Origin: an uncultured Clostridia bacterium
GTDB taxonomy: Bacteria > Bacillota > Clostridia > Christensenellales > Borkfalkiaceae
Direction: 5' to 3'
NCBI GenBank assembly: GCA_947631005.1
Contig: CANRJR010000022.1
Span: 1-35,325 of the forward strand
Length of the DNA stretch: 35,325 nucleotides
Part shown: positions 1 to 7,638 of the stretch, piece by piece
How positions within the stretch are numbered: the stretch's first letter is position 1
How the letters are laid out: each line of letters begins with the position of its first letter
The notes under the pieces: generated by a model
Told to the model about the DNA's origin: nothing
Database searches by the model: none
Seen by the model: only the letters and a program-made list of their open reading frames with translations
Translations under genes and position numbers: made by a program

Positions 1-38
1 TCCCCTTTTTTACTCATTGAATGAAAAGATATATCCAT
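1..38 (-). CDS. 5' end of a further gene of the hsd operon (partial)
   Basis: A minus-strand ATG at position 38 is preceded by AAGGAG at a 6-nt spacing. The frame stays open to the left edge and gives MDISFHSMSKKG. It starts 44 bp downstream of the hsdS stop, so it is probably co-transcribed with hsdM and hsdS. In type I loci this place is often taken by hsdR or an accessory gene, but twelve residues are too few to tell. The call rests only on the ribosome binding site, the open frame and the position. Confidence 0.5.
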   Translation of the reverse strand, partial: MDISFHSMSKKG

Positions 39-82
39 ATTTTTCTCCTTTGCACACCTCGTATAAATGATAATTTAGCGGC

Positions 83-1201
83 TTAAAACTCTACTTCTGA
101 TACGTCAATCTCGCCGCTCATCAGCTTGGGAAGAAGCGAGTCACGGACTTGCTCCAGCCTACATATCTCATCAGAATTGGCTCGAATTAGTGCGTCTATC
201 GGGGAGACGATGTCCTCAAACCGTTGCATATCCTCCTCATTTGGAATGGTTAAAGGAAGGTTGTTGAGCGAATCGCGGTTGATGGATCCAAATACTGTTC
301 CTTCACCATTAAACACATTAAGTTGGGGGCGGAGCGCGAACATGGTATAGAGCAAAAACGATTGTTGCCTTTTCTTAGAGCGTATGGCTCCAAGTCCGCG
401 CCCTATGCAGCATCGCTCATGAGCAACATTGATATCTCCTACGGGCGCACGAACACTTATGAGGATGTCGTTCTCTTCTGCTATACGCTTTGGGGCTGTG
501 GTAAAAAGGCGAATCGTGGGGAAACGAAACCCAAATTCTGCTCTACCCTGAAAAAAGATCATGCCATCGCCGCTTTCATTGTAACTTTCGCCATTGGGCG
601 ACTGCCCCATTACGATGTCGGCAATATCAGAGAGAACACCCGAATGCATTTGCTCCGCCGAAATCGATGAGAACATGTTTGCATAAAGGGTTTTGGCTTG
701 CTGCTGTAAATTATCATTTATCGCTCTATTGTTGATGATTTTTTCGTCAATAGCCGCCAAAACTGATGCAATTTTCCTTTGTTCCGCATACGAATGCCCT
801 TCCACGGGGTAATTCATGATTGCTGTTTTATCACCACGAGGCATTTTTGTTCCCCTCGCAGTCTTAGTGGCATACTCAAAAAACAAATCATCTGCCAAAA
901 CATAGTATAAATATCTCGAATCCACTCCCTGTTTGGCGTGGAATACTAATACGTCATTTGAACACCCGCCCTCAAAATTTGCTCGCCAAATTTTCTTGAA
1001 ATAGGGACGAATGTTTGAAACCAGCACATCACCAGCGCAATATGCTTGCGTGTATTCCATTGTCGGCAATGATGTCGCCGCTACAATACCCCCTCTGTTC
1101 GGCAACATGTTTTCGGTCGAAATATAAGTATCACGCGACAGAGGACTAACCTCGGTCCGTTGATTGCGCAATTCAGCTATATCCGACAGTTTATATTTCA
1201 T
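83..1201 (-). CDS. hsdS: Type I restriction-modification specificity subunit HsdS
   Basis: This 372-residue protein would be the DNA-recognition subunit of a type I restriction-modification complex, setting which bipartite sequence the HsdM methylase acts on. It shows the expected two-part layout. A first target-recognition domain spans about residues 1-137. A central conserved helix begins near EQRKIASVLAAIDEKI. A second recognition domain starts near SDIADIVMGQSP and includes ILISVRAPVGDIN. A closing helix contains LEQVRDSLLPKLMSGEI. The start was set at MKYKLSD because that ATG overlaps the end of hsdM by 11 nt; the longer frame upstream only reads hsdM out of frame. The length is slightly short but complete for the family. 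No frameshift or inverted repeat suggesting domain shuffling was seen. Confidence 0.93.
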   Translation of the reverse strand: MKYKLSDIAELRNQRTEVSPLSRDTYISTENMLPNRGGIVAATSLPTMEYTQAYCAGDVLVSNIRPYFKKIWRANFEGGCSNDVLVFHAKQGVDSRYLYYVLADDLFFEYATKTARGTKMPRGDKTAIMNYPVEGHSYAEQRKIASVLAAIDEKIINNRAINDNLQQQAKTLYANMFSSISAEQMHSGVLSDIADIVMGQSPNGESYNESGDGMIFFQGRAEFGFRFPTIRLFTTAPKRIAEENDILISVRAPVGDINVAHERCCIGRGLGAIRSKKRQQSFLLYTMFALRPQLNVFNGEGTVFGSINRDSLNNLPLTIPNEEDMQRFEDIVSPIDALIRANSDEICRLEQVRDSLLPKLMSGEIDVSEVEF

Positions 1202-2699
1202 ATCCGATTGCCCCCAACTTTTTGCGGATTTCCTCTTCCAGCTCATGGGACTTTTCGAACATCTCCGAAAGCTCCGAAGTGAGCCGCAACATCTTCTCCT
1301 CGAACGGTTCGTCATCGCCGGGTCTCTCTTCGATGCCGACATATCTGCCGGGCGTGAGAACATAGTCCTGCGCCTTGATGTCCGCAAGCGTCTTTACCGC
1401 ACAGAAGCCTTTCTCGTCTTCGAGCGTTCCCTCTTGAAATTTTGCAAAGGTGTCGGCAATCCTTTGGATGTCCTCATCGGAAAAATCGCGGTGTGTGCGG
1501 TCTGTCATGAATCCCATTTTGCGGGCATCGATGAACACAGTCTTGCCGGGCTGTTTCTTCCCCTTCGTGATGAACCAAAGCGTGACGGGGATGGTAACGC
1601 TATAAAAGAGCTGCGTGGGCAAGGCGACGATTCCCTCTATCAAATCGTCCTCAATGATCTTTTTCCTTATCTCACCCTCTCCGCCCGACTGAGACGTAAG
1701 CGCACCGTTCGCCAAGACAAGCCCTATCTTGCCGTGCGGGGCGAGATGATGGATCATGTGCTGGATCCATGCGAAGTTGGCATTGCTGGCGGGAGGAAGT
1801 CCATATTTCCATCTCGCATCCTCTGTCAACCCCTCTTGCCCCCAAGGGTGATAGTTGAACGGCGGATTTGCCAAGACAAAATCGGCTTTCAGCGTAGGGT
1901 GCAAATCGTTGGTGAAAGTGCTGGTCGCAAACTGTCCGAAGTCCGCATCGATCCCACGAATCGCCATGTTGATCTTCGCCATCTTCCAGGTATCGGGATT
2001 TGCCTCCTGCCCATACACGGCAATTGCGCCCCGCCTTCCGCTGTGCGCCCTAATGAACTTATTGCTCTGTACGAACATACCGCCCGAACCGCAACAAGGA
2101 TCGTAGACGCGGCAATTGGCAAACGGCTTTAAGATCTCAACCAAAGTTTTGACGATGCTCGACGGCGTATAGAATTCGCCGCCGTCCGCTCCTTCCTTTG
2201 CCGCGAATTGCGCGATGCAGTATTCATAGGTGCGCCCAAGGAGATCCTTGCTCTCATCGGTATCGTCCATGTCGATCTTATTCGTGAAGATATCGACGAC
2301 ATCCCCCAGCACCTGTTTGTCGAGATCGGGGCTTGCATAATTTTGGGGGAGGACGCCCTTCAACACGGGGTTCTCCGCCTCAATGGCTTGCATCGCCTTA
2401 TCGATCACATCGCCGATTCTCTCGGTGTGTGCGGCGGCGGCAATCACGCTCCACCGAGCCTCTTCGGGAACGAAGAAAACATTTTCCTCCGCATAGGCAT
2501 CGCGGTCATCCTCAAAGCCTTCCCCTTCTTCAATCAACGTCGCCCTGCGTTTTTCAAAGGCGCAAGAGACATAACGAAGAAAAATCAAACCGATGATGAC
2601 TTTCCTATACTCCGCGGCGGGGATATGCCCCCAAAGGACACACGCCGCATCCCAAATTTGTTTTTCAAACCCGATGTTTGTGTTATTCTTTTCTGCCAT
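1191..2699 (-). CDS. hsdM: Type I restriction-modification DNA methyltransferase subunit HsdM
   Basis: This 502-residue N6-adenine methyltransferase subunit would modify DNA with S-adenosylmethionine in complex with HsdS, protecting host DNA. An N-terminal helical HsdM_N-like domain covers about residues 10-140. The SAM-binding motif I region is YDPCCGSGGMF (199-209) and the catalytic motif is NPPF (278-281). The phrase EFYTPSSIV just before motif I is typical of type I and type IIG methylases. The gene starts 14 nt after the WYL regulator gene stops, with a GGGAG-like site upstream, and overlaps hsdS by 11 nt. The three genes therefore form an operon. All expected motifs are intact. Confidence 0.96.
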   Translation of the reverse strand: MAEKNNTNIGFEKQIWDAACVLWGHIPAAEYRKVIIGLIFLRYVSCAFEKRRATLIEEGEGFEDDRDAYAEENVFFVPEEARWSVIAAAAHTERIGDVIDKAMQAIEAENPVLKGVLPQNYASPDLDKQVLGDVVDIFTNKIDMDDTDESKDLLGRTYEYCIAQFAAKEGADGGEFYTPSSIVKTLVEILKPFANCRVYDPCCGSGGMFVQSNKFIRAHSGRRGAIAVYGQEANPDTWKMAKINMAIRGIDADFGQFATSTFTNDLHPTLKADFVLANPPFNYHPWGQEGLTEDARWKYGLPPASNANFAWIQHMIHHLAPHGKIGLVLANGALTSQSGGEGEIRKKIIEDDLIEGIVALPTQLFYSVTIPVTLWFITKGKKQPGKTVFIDARKMGFMTDRTHRDFSDEDIQRIADTFAKFQEGTLEDEKGFCAVKTLADIKAQDYVLTPGRYVGIEERPGDDEPFEEKMLRLTSELSEMFEKSHELEEEIRKKLGAIGYEI

Positions 2700-2713
2700 T
2701 GTTTTTCTCCCGA

Positions 2714-3715
2714 TTAGTAGTTTCGACTTACCTGTTGGATATGTTCCTTGATGCGCTCAACCACTTTCTGCGGCGCAACTACTTTCAGCGATTCACCGAA
2801 CCCGCATACCCACGCAAGGAATGGATTGCTGATTTGTACTTCGACCGAAAATTCGATTTGGTTGTCCCCTGCCTCGCGTATTTTGATACCATCGCCAAAC
2901 TTGTCGTATATGGCGTCTAAAACGCTCGCAGAGCCGACAAAGGTCACCCTCTCGGTTTCCCCTCCGAACATACTCATTAGGCTTCTCTGGTGCCTAGAAA
3001 GGTCGAAATCTGCCCGCTCTTTACTTGGCGTGATGGGATCATCGAGCATCCGCACTTCATCCATCTTATCAACCCGATATTGCACCACCGTGCCGTGATA
3101 GTCATTGTAGCAAAACAGGTAGTATTTGTCATCCTTGAACACGGTCGCCACGGGATTTACCACATACCATCTTCTCTCGCCGGGGACAGAGGTGCGCATC
3201 CGATATTGCCGTTGGTGCTTTATGTTGTAGTCGAAGTAATAGAAGCCGACTTTGCGCTTGTTGATTATCGCCTGTGCAATCTCGCTGACAGAATAATAGA
3301 TGCCCTCGTTTGTCCCTTTGACTGTCCCAAACTGAACGATATTGTGTTTCAGCACTTCTGCCTTCTGCGTCCCCGCGAGCTGGGCGATTTTGTCTATCAA
3401 AACGGGAGTTTTCTTTTCTGTTATGAAACTTGCCGCCTGAACCGCATCCATGAGGATGAGAACTTCGGGGACATCAAAGCTGCGGTCAACAACATAGTAT
3501 TCGTTACTAACCGACCGCCTCTTCATAACCTCGTAGCCAGAAGCATTCAGAAGTTCAATGTCCGAATAGAGCGTCCGTCTGTCGCACTCTATTCCCTTCT
3601 CGGCAAGCCGTTTGAGAATGCCGTCCGTGGTCATGGGGTGATCTTCGTCGCTCTCATTCTTCAAAATCTCCCAAAGTAGAAGTGGACGGATCCTCTTTTT
3701 GTGTTCGCTTTTCAT
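2714..3715 (-). CDS. WYL-domain transcriptional regulator leading the hsd operon
   Basis: This 333-residue regulator has an N-terminal winged helix (about residues 8-75, with TTDGILKRLAEKGIECDRRT as the probable helix-turn-helix). A WYL domain follows at about 145-225, including RRWYVVNPVATVFKDDKYYL, and then a C-terminal WCX-like extension. WYL proteins bind nucleic-acid or nucleotide ligands and often repress defence genes, as CapW and BrxR do (family knowledge). The start at MKSEHKKR has AAGGAG eight bases upstream and lies downstream of a good promoter. The longer frame starts inside a terminator and is unlikely. Being first in the operon, it may regulate itself and hsdMS (inference). Confidence 0.9.
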   Translation of the reverse strand: MKSEHKKRIRPLLLWEILKNESDEDHPMTTDGILKRLAEKGIECDRRTLYSDIELLNASGYEVMKRRSVSNEYYVVDRSFDVPEVLILMDAVQAASFITEKKTPVLIDKIAQLAGTQKAEVLKHNIVQFGTVKGTNEGIYYSVSEIAQAIINKRKVGFYYFDYNIKHQRQYRMRTSVPGERRWYVVNPVATVFKDDKYYLFCYNDYHGTVVQYRVDKMDEVRMLDDPITPSKERADFDLSRHQRSLMSMFGGETERVTFVGSASVLDAIYDKFGDGIKIREAGDNQIEFSVEVQISNPFLAWVCGFGESLKVVAPQKVVERIKEHIQQVSRNY

Positions 3716-3740
3716 CCCAAGATTCTCCTTGAATGTCATC

Positions 3741-3770
3741 ATTATAGCACATCCGACCGCCATTTGTAAA
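3741..3770 (-). promoter_or_regulatory. Promoter of the WYL-hsdM-hsdS operon
   Basis: On the minus strand, TTTACA (3765-3770) and TATAAT (3741-3746) are 18 bp apart, and the WYL start codon lies about 25 bp downstream. A short inverted repeat, CATTT-2-AAATG at 3761-3772, overlaps the -35 box and could be an operator. No other promoter is visible before hsdM. Confidence 0.75.
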
Positions 3771-3800
3771 TGTGTTATTGTACGATTTTCGCGACATCTT

Positions 3801-3839
3801 AAAATAAAAAAAGGCGAGACCTCGCAAGGAAGTCTCGCC
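3801..3839 (-). terminator. Intrinsic terminator after the coiled-coil protein gene
   Basis: Eight-base arms GGCGAGAC and GTCTCGCC (3813-3820 and 3832-3839) flank an 11-nt loop. On the minus strand they are followed by TTTTTTTATTTT. The terminator lies 9 bp after the stop at 3848, so this gene and the WYL operon are separate transcription units. Confidence 0.9.
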
Positions 3840-3847
3840 ATTCGGGA

Positions 3848-5248
3848 TTATCTGTAGATGCTGATTCTATTTAGCACTTGTGAGACGAGGTTCTTTCCGC
3901 CGCTCGCGCTATCGCTTGGAGTCTTGGAGACGGAGAACCAATATTTATCATGCCCCTTATATGTGACCTTGTAGTGTTTGTTATCGCTTACGATTTCAAA
4001 GCCCAGGCTTTCAAGCTGTGCAATGTCTCGTTTTGAGAGGGCTTCGCCCCTTGAAAATATATTCTTGATGATCTCATCCCTTTTCTGCCCCGTTCCCCGA
4101 AGTGGATTCGCCGCAAGGACCGCCGACAGTAAATCGTACATCCGCGTCCCCTCTGGCTCATTCCGTAAGGCTGACTGTAGGATCGCGACAATCATATCGT
4201 GCTGTTCATCGGGATGAAGTTCACCTTCGTCCGCCTTCTCAATGAGGGGATCGCCGCCGCCCGCAGCGAGAGCCTCCCGCATGGCATCAAGCTGTGCTGC
4301 CAGCGCAGCATTATCTCTCATGAGATCTCCCACTCTCTTCCGCAAAGCACGGTTTTTCTCTTCAAGCGTACCATTTTCATCCTCGAAAGCATCGAGCATT
4401 TCGCCGCGTTCTTCCGCGACCGCCGCCACTTCCTTCGAGTGGATCATCGACCATGACGGTGCATCCGATCCAACCTGTGCCGTTACGAATCGCGACACTT
4501 CCCCCATCACCTTCCCCGCAACGCCCTTGCCGGGATAGAATGTTTTGGCGGTTCTTCGCCCATTGGGGAAGTAGACACCGACATAGCCGTTATAAGGATT
4601 CTTGCCATCCGTGGACTCTTTTAAGTTAAATGCGTAGTCATTTTCTATTTCTATAATCACATAAGCAATTCCAGCTAACTTCTTTGCCACATCTTCAACA
4701 TCGATCTCATATCCCGCACTATTGAAGCACTTGGTTGCGAAGACCACAGGTAATGGTGCATCGAGTTTTCCGTTGATCGCCCGCACTAGCCATTCCCGAT
4801 TTTGGTCTGTCGCCTCGATTGGTCGGCTCGTGATTGGTATCTCGGTTTGCTTCAGACAGCCGCTTTCCACGAATGCGGCAATCACAGCCCTACGGATTGG
4901 TGGGATATTGTCGATGCTGGTTGTATCGCCGAAGCACTCGATGTGGACGATGACCGACTTCTCACCGTTTCGGTTCTCGAGAATCGCCTCCGTCTCCCAT
5001 GTTTGCCCATAGAACTCATGACGCAGTTTGAATAGGTCGTATTCTATGTCTCCACGCTTGGATTCCATCGTATCGACCGTGCAGTATAGGTCTGCTATAT
5101 GAAGCGGGCATTTCTTTTCGCTCCGCTCAAAGTCTAAGCCGATCTCATTAGTCTGTGGGCAACCCTTCAGCCATTGGACGATTACTTGGTAGAACTCATC
5201 CACGGTGCAATCATCTTTCAGCGGAAGCCTTGTTGACTGAATTCTCAT
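3848..5248 (-). CDS. Unknown coiled-coil protein beside the type I RM locus
   Basis: I do not recognise this 466-residue protein with certainty. It has a globular N-terminal half with beta-rich stretches such as VIVHIECFGD. A segment at about 165-245 (VVFATKCFNSAGYEID, then LAGIAYVIIE, then NGYVGVYFPNGR) resembles a domain seen in uncharacterised bacterial proteins that carry the phrase 'LAGLAHV'. A coiled coil follows at about 275-325. A basic C-terminal segment of about 60 residues (LGFEIVSDNKHYKVTY) is faintly like HicA-type RNA-binding folds. No signal peptide or membrane helix is visible. AAGGAGG lies eight bases upstream of the start. The gene has its own operator-bearing promoter and its own terminator. 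A defence role is suggested only by position. Confidence 0.85.
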   Translation of the reverse strand: MRIQSTRLPLKDDCTVDEFYQVIVQWLKGCPQTNEIGLDFERSEKKCPLHIADLYCTVDTMESKRGDIEYDLFKLRHEFYGQTWETEAILENRNGEKSVIVHIECFGDTTSIDNIPPIRRAVIAAFVESGCLKQTEIPITSRPIEATDQNREWLVRAINGKLDAPLPVVFATKCFNSAGYEIDVEDVAKKLAGIAYVIIEIENDYAFNLKESTDGKNPYNGYVGVYFPNGRRTAKTFYPGKGVAGKVMGEVSRFVTAQVGSDAPSWSMIHSKEVAAVAEERGEMLDAFEDENGTLEEKNRALRKRVGDLMRDNAALAAQLDAMREALAAGGGDPLIEKADEGELHPDEQHDMIVAILQSALRNEPEGTRMYDLLSAVLAANPLRGTGQKRDEIIKNIFSRGEALSKRDIAQLESLGFEIVSDNKHYKVTYKGHDKYWFSVSKTPSDSASGGKNLVSQVLNRISIYR

Positions 5249-5275
5249 AATCTTTCCTCCTTAACTTTATCGTGA

Positions 5276-5304
5276 AGTATACCGTAAGCGGTTGGTCAAG
5301 TCTA
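5276..5304 (-). promoter_or_regulatory. Promoter of the coiled-coil protein gene
   Basis: Minus-strand boxes TAGACT (5299-5304) and TATACT (5276-5281) are separated by 17 bp, about 28 bp upstream of the start codon at 5248. Both boxes are overlapped at their edges by the repeated palindrome described at 5281-5315, which suggests repression by steric block. Confidence 0.7.
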
Positions 5305-5315
5305 CCGAAAACGGT
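5281..5315. promoter_or_regulatory. Tandem operator: two ACCGnAAnCGGT palindromes
   Basis: ACCGTAAGCGGT (5281-5292) and ACCGAAAACGGT (5304-5315) share four-base arms ACCG/CGGT and a central AA. They are 23 bp apart centre to centre, about two helical turns. The first fills most of the spacer and touches the -10 box; the second touches the -35 box. This is the arrangement expected for a dimeric repressor binding twice on one DNA face. The regulator is not identified; the nearby WYL protein is a candidate. Confidence 0.65.
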
Positions 5316-5386
5316 CTGCAAACCAAAAGAAAACTCGAAGATTCTTCTTTTTTATTATATACCACCTTTAGCAAAACCTCAACCGC

Positions 5387-5413
5387 AAATAAAAAAGAGC
5401 CGCTTTGCGGCTC
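5387..5413 (-). terminator. Intrinsic terminator after the amidohydrolase gene
   Basis: Seven-base arms GAGCCGC and GCGGCTC enclose a 3-nt loop (5397-5413). On the minus strand they are followed by TTTTTTATTT. The hairpin lies 64 bp past the stop at 5478. Confidence 0.92.
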
Positions 5414-5477
5414 ACTTGGTTTTAACCGAGACAAAGGCATACCTTCTGCACAATGTTCTGCGCTCCACAGCCATTGG

Positions 5478-6353
5478 TCATTCAGATGAATACAAAAAAC
5501 GAATTGCATTATTGTATAGAATATCCCTTTTTTCTGATGGTGTTAAATGTAAGCGATTAATTATTTCCAACTCCCTAGATACATTGCTATATGGATAATC
5601 AGAGCCCCACAACAACCGTTTTGCGCCAATCAAATTTAATGCCTCGTAGTACAAATCATCTGGGCTATTAAAATTCAATTCTCGATGCTTATTCTTATAA
5701 AATCTATCGAACATTTCCACCGCAGGACTTGAATCAAAGTAAATATTGGGTTTACCCTTCAGTATCTCTATCGTTTCCTTATCAAATCTTGCAAAATGTG
5801 CTAAAAGAATTGGTCCTTCATAATTAAGCAAAAAATCAATCATATTCTTCGGCTTTTGATTCTCGAAGCCGCCCGTATGAATCAAAAGAGGGATTGGAGC
5901 ATTAAAATGAATTTCATTCAATGTGTGGAATGATAACCCAGTATAAATTTTTATCCCAAAAAAACAATTTTTATATTGCGATGAGAAAAATTCAAATTCA
6001 TCTTGTAACATACGATTTGATGACGCGGATGTTACAAATGGATAGAATTTTGTATGATACGCTGCATTAATTTTCTCAATAGAGGTAATGACATCTAAAT
6101 TGTACTTTCTATAAATCAGATTTCCATTTCTAATAAAATGATTACATTTTGTACAGTAGACCATATCCTCCCCGTCATTGTTTCGAATACATGTATAATG
6201 TCGCTCGTCGTGGTTGCAAGTTATTTCTGATATAAATGGACATGCCATGACTATCCCTTCTGTAACACCGCTAACCAAGTGTTCCTTGACAAAGGATTCA
6301 TCTACTCCATCAGAAAATAGTATATGCGAGTGTGCATCGAATATTTTTTCCAA
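5478..6353 (-). CDS. Amidohydrolase-2-like metal-dependent hydrolase with a zinc-ribbon-like insert
   Basis: This 291-residue protein looks like a TIM-barrel metal-dependent hydrolase of the amidohydrolase-2 type. It has the N-terminal metal motif DAHSH (H8, H10), LLIHTGG and LLAHFARFD in the middle, and LLWGSDYPYS near the end, whose Asp would be the last metal ligand. An insert with C46, C55, C67 and C70 looks like a small zinc ribbon and is unusual for the family. The substrate is unknown. I chose a TTG start at 6353 because AAGGAGG lies seven bases upstream. An upstream in-frame ATG at 6401 falls inside the promoter spacer and cannot be used. The gene is visibly more AT-rich than both neighbours, which suggests separate acquisition. 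Confidence 0.85.
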   Translation of the reverse strand: MEKIFDAHSHILFSDGVDESFVKEHLVSGVTEGIVMACPFISEITCNHDERHYTCIRNNDGEDMVYCTKCNHFIRNGNLIYRKYNLDVITSIEKINAAYHTKFYPFVTSASSNRMLQDEFEFFSSQYKNCFFGIKIYTGLSFHTLNEIHFNAPIPLLIHTGGFENQKPKNMIDFLLNYEGPILLAHFARFDKETIEILKGKPNIYFDSSPAVEMFDRFYKNKHRELNFNSPDDLYYEALNLIGAKRLLWGSDYPYSNVSRELEIINRLHLTPSEKRDILYNNAIRFLYSSE

Positions 6354-6389
6354 ACCACCTGCCTCCTTATTTATTACTGCAATGCTGTT

Positions 6390-6418
6390 ATTATACTGCA
6401 AGATCTAAATCGTGTCAA
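6390..6418 (-). promoter_or_regulatory. Consensus sigma-70 promoter of the amidohydrolase gene
   Basis: Minus-strand TTGACA (6413-6418) and TATAAT (6390-6395) are exactly 17 bp apart, a perfect consensus match. The boxes lie about 40 bp upstream of the proposed TTG start and within 20 bp of the stop of the metallophosphoesterase gene. Confidence 0.92.
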
Positions 6419-6434
6419 TGGAAAGTGCTGGATT

Positions 6435-7121
6435 TTAATCAAGAACCCTGATTCTTTGATATAGCACAGTCTTGTTTTCCGCCAAGTCGCCGTCCATGTG
6501 ATAGTGTCCAAAATACCAATGCCCGTAATGGACTGTGTCTTCGAAAAGAGACAGCATCCGATTTTCGGGGAATGTCTCCATTTTGACACCCCGCTCGCGG
6601 AGCGGCGGATACCAGAGTGCCTTTTCATCGCAGGAATGTGTGACGATATAATCCACCGTATTGTTGTACCGCTTAAGATTGACAATGCCCTCGTCGAGTT
6701 CTTCATAGGTGGGTAATTCCTGGGACCACCAGCTTATTCCCTCTATACGCAAATACTTGTCGATGCTGGTCGCTCCGCCAAAGACGAAAAAGGTTTTCCC
6801 CTCGATTTCAAATACCTGCCCACGCATCAGGTGAATGATGTCCGGGCTGATTTTTTGTACCTTCCCCCCGTTCCAAATTTCCACAGGGTAGGCATTGAGC
6901 ATGTCGAAATTCTCATGATTGCCGTCCACGAACAGCGTGGTAAACGGCAAACGGGCATACATAGAGAGTGTCGTCTCCAAACTCCGCTCGCTCCATACGC
7001 CGCCAAAATCCCCGGCGATGATGACATAGTCCTTCTTCGTAAGCTCCGGGTGTGCGTCTGCGAAATAGAGTAGCTTCACAAAATCATGCTGCCCATGTGT
7101 ATCGCCCGTGATATAGATCAT
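6435..7121 (-). CDS. Calcineurin-like metallophosphoesterase
   Basis: This 228-residue protein has the full metallophosphoesterase signature: GDTHG near residue 6, GDFGG, GNHEN, a THSCD segment and GHYH near the C-terminus. These residues bind two metal ions for phosphoester hydrolysis. The substrate cannot be read from sequence; relatives act on nucleotides, phosphoproteins or nucleic acids. The ATG overlaps the stop of the acetyltransferase gene by four bases (ATGA), so translation is coupled. No signal peptide is present, which points to the cytoplasm. Confidence 0.93.
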   Translation of the reverse strand: MIYITGDTHGQHDFVKLLYFADAHPELTKKDYVIIAGDFGGVWSERSLETTLSMYARLPFTTLFVDGNHENFDMLNAYPVEIWNGGKVQKISPDIIHLMRGQVFEIEGKTFFVFGGATSIDKYLRIEGISWWSQELPTYEELDEGIVNLKRYNNTVDYIVTHSCDEKALWYPPLRERGVKMETFPENRMLSLFEDTVHYGHWYFGHYHMDGDLAENKTVLYQRIRVLD

Positions 7122-7615
7122 ACCGTTTCCATCCTTTTGGATAGATAGAGACAGTTCGTTTCAAATCCGAATTTTTCATAGAGCCGCCTTGCGCCCGTGT
7201 TGGGTGCGAACACTTCCAGCTGCGTATAGGCGCATTCACACTCTGCGAAATATTTTTCAGCGGAGGCGAGAAGTGCGCCTCCTATCCCCTTCCCGCGCTC
7301 TTTTTCGGTCACGACCAAATCACTGATGAAACCAATCTTCGGGCAAGACGTGGTGATGTCCTGTTCTCCGCCGCCCTGAAAGATTTTGCAAACGACAAGA
7401 CCAACTACACCCTCTGCTCCTTGCGCCAAAAACATCTTCCCTTCATGTTTCTCAATCTCGCCCATGAGATACGCGAAGTAGTCCTCGCGATAGTTTTCTT
7501 TCAGAACGATGACGCCTCTATCGTCCAGGGATGCAAGATATGTTTGAAGTTCGACAAGCAGATCCTTGACTCGCTCCACATAGGCTTCTTCGAATTCCAT
7601 GATTTCATGCCGCAT
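7118..7615 (-). CDS. GNAT-family N-acetyltransferase
   Basis: This protein of about 165 residues has the acetyl-CoA-binding core of the GNAT family. ISDLVVTEKERGKGIGGALL contains the RGKGIG pyrophosphate-binding loop, followed by the family's NTGARRLYEKFGFE helix. It would transfer an acetyl group to an unknown amine. I chose the ATG at 7615 because AGGGGG sits eight bases upstream. An ATG at 7642, which overlaps the upstream stop, is also possible and would add nine residues. The stop overlaps the metallophosphoesterase start by four bases. Confidence 0.9.
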   Translation of the reverse strand: MRHEIMEFEEAYVERVKDLLVELQTYLASLDDRGVIVLKENYREDYFAYLMGEIEKHEGKMFLAQGAEGVVGLVVCKIFQGGGEQDITTSCPKIGFISDLVVTEKERGKGIGGALLASAEKYFAECECAYTQLEVFAPNTGARRLYEKFGFETNCLYLSKRMETV

Positions 7616-7638
7616 TGTCATTTCCCCCTGGTATTTGA

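Noticed and set aside
6354-6401. An ATG start for the amidohydrolase at 6401
   Set aside because: It lies between the -35 and -10 boxes of the gene's own promoter, upstream of transcription start.
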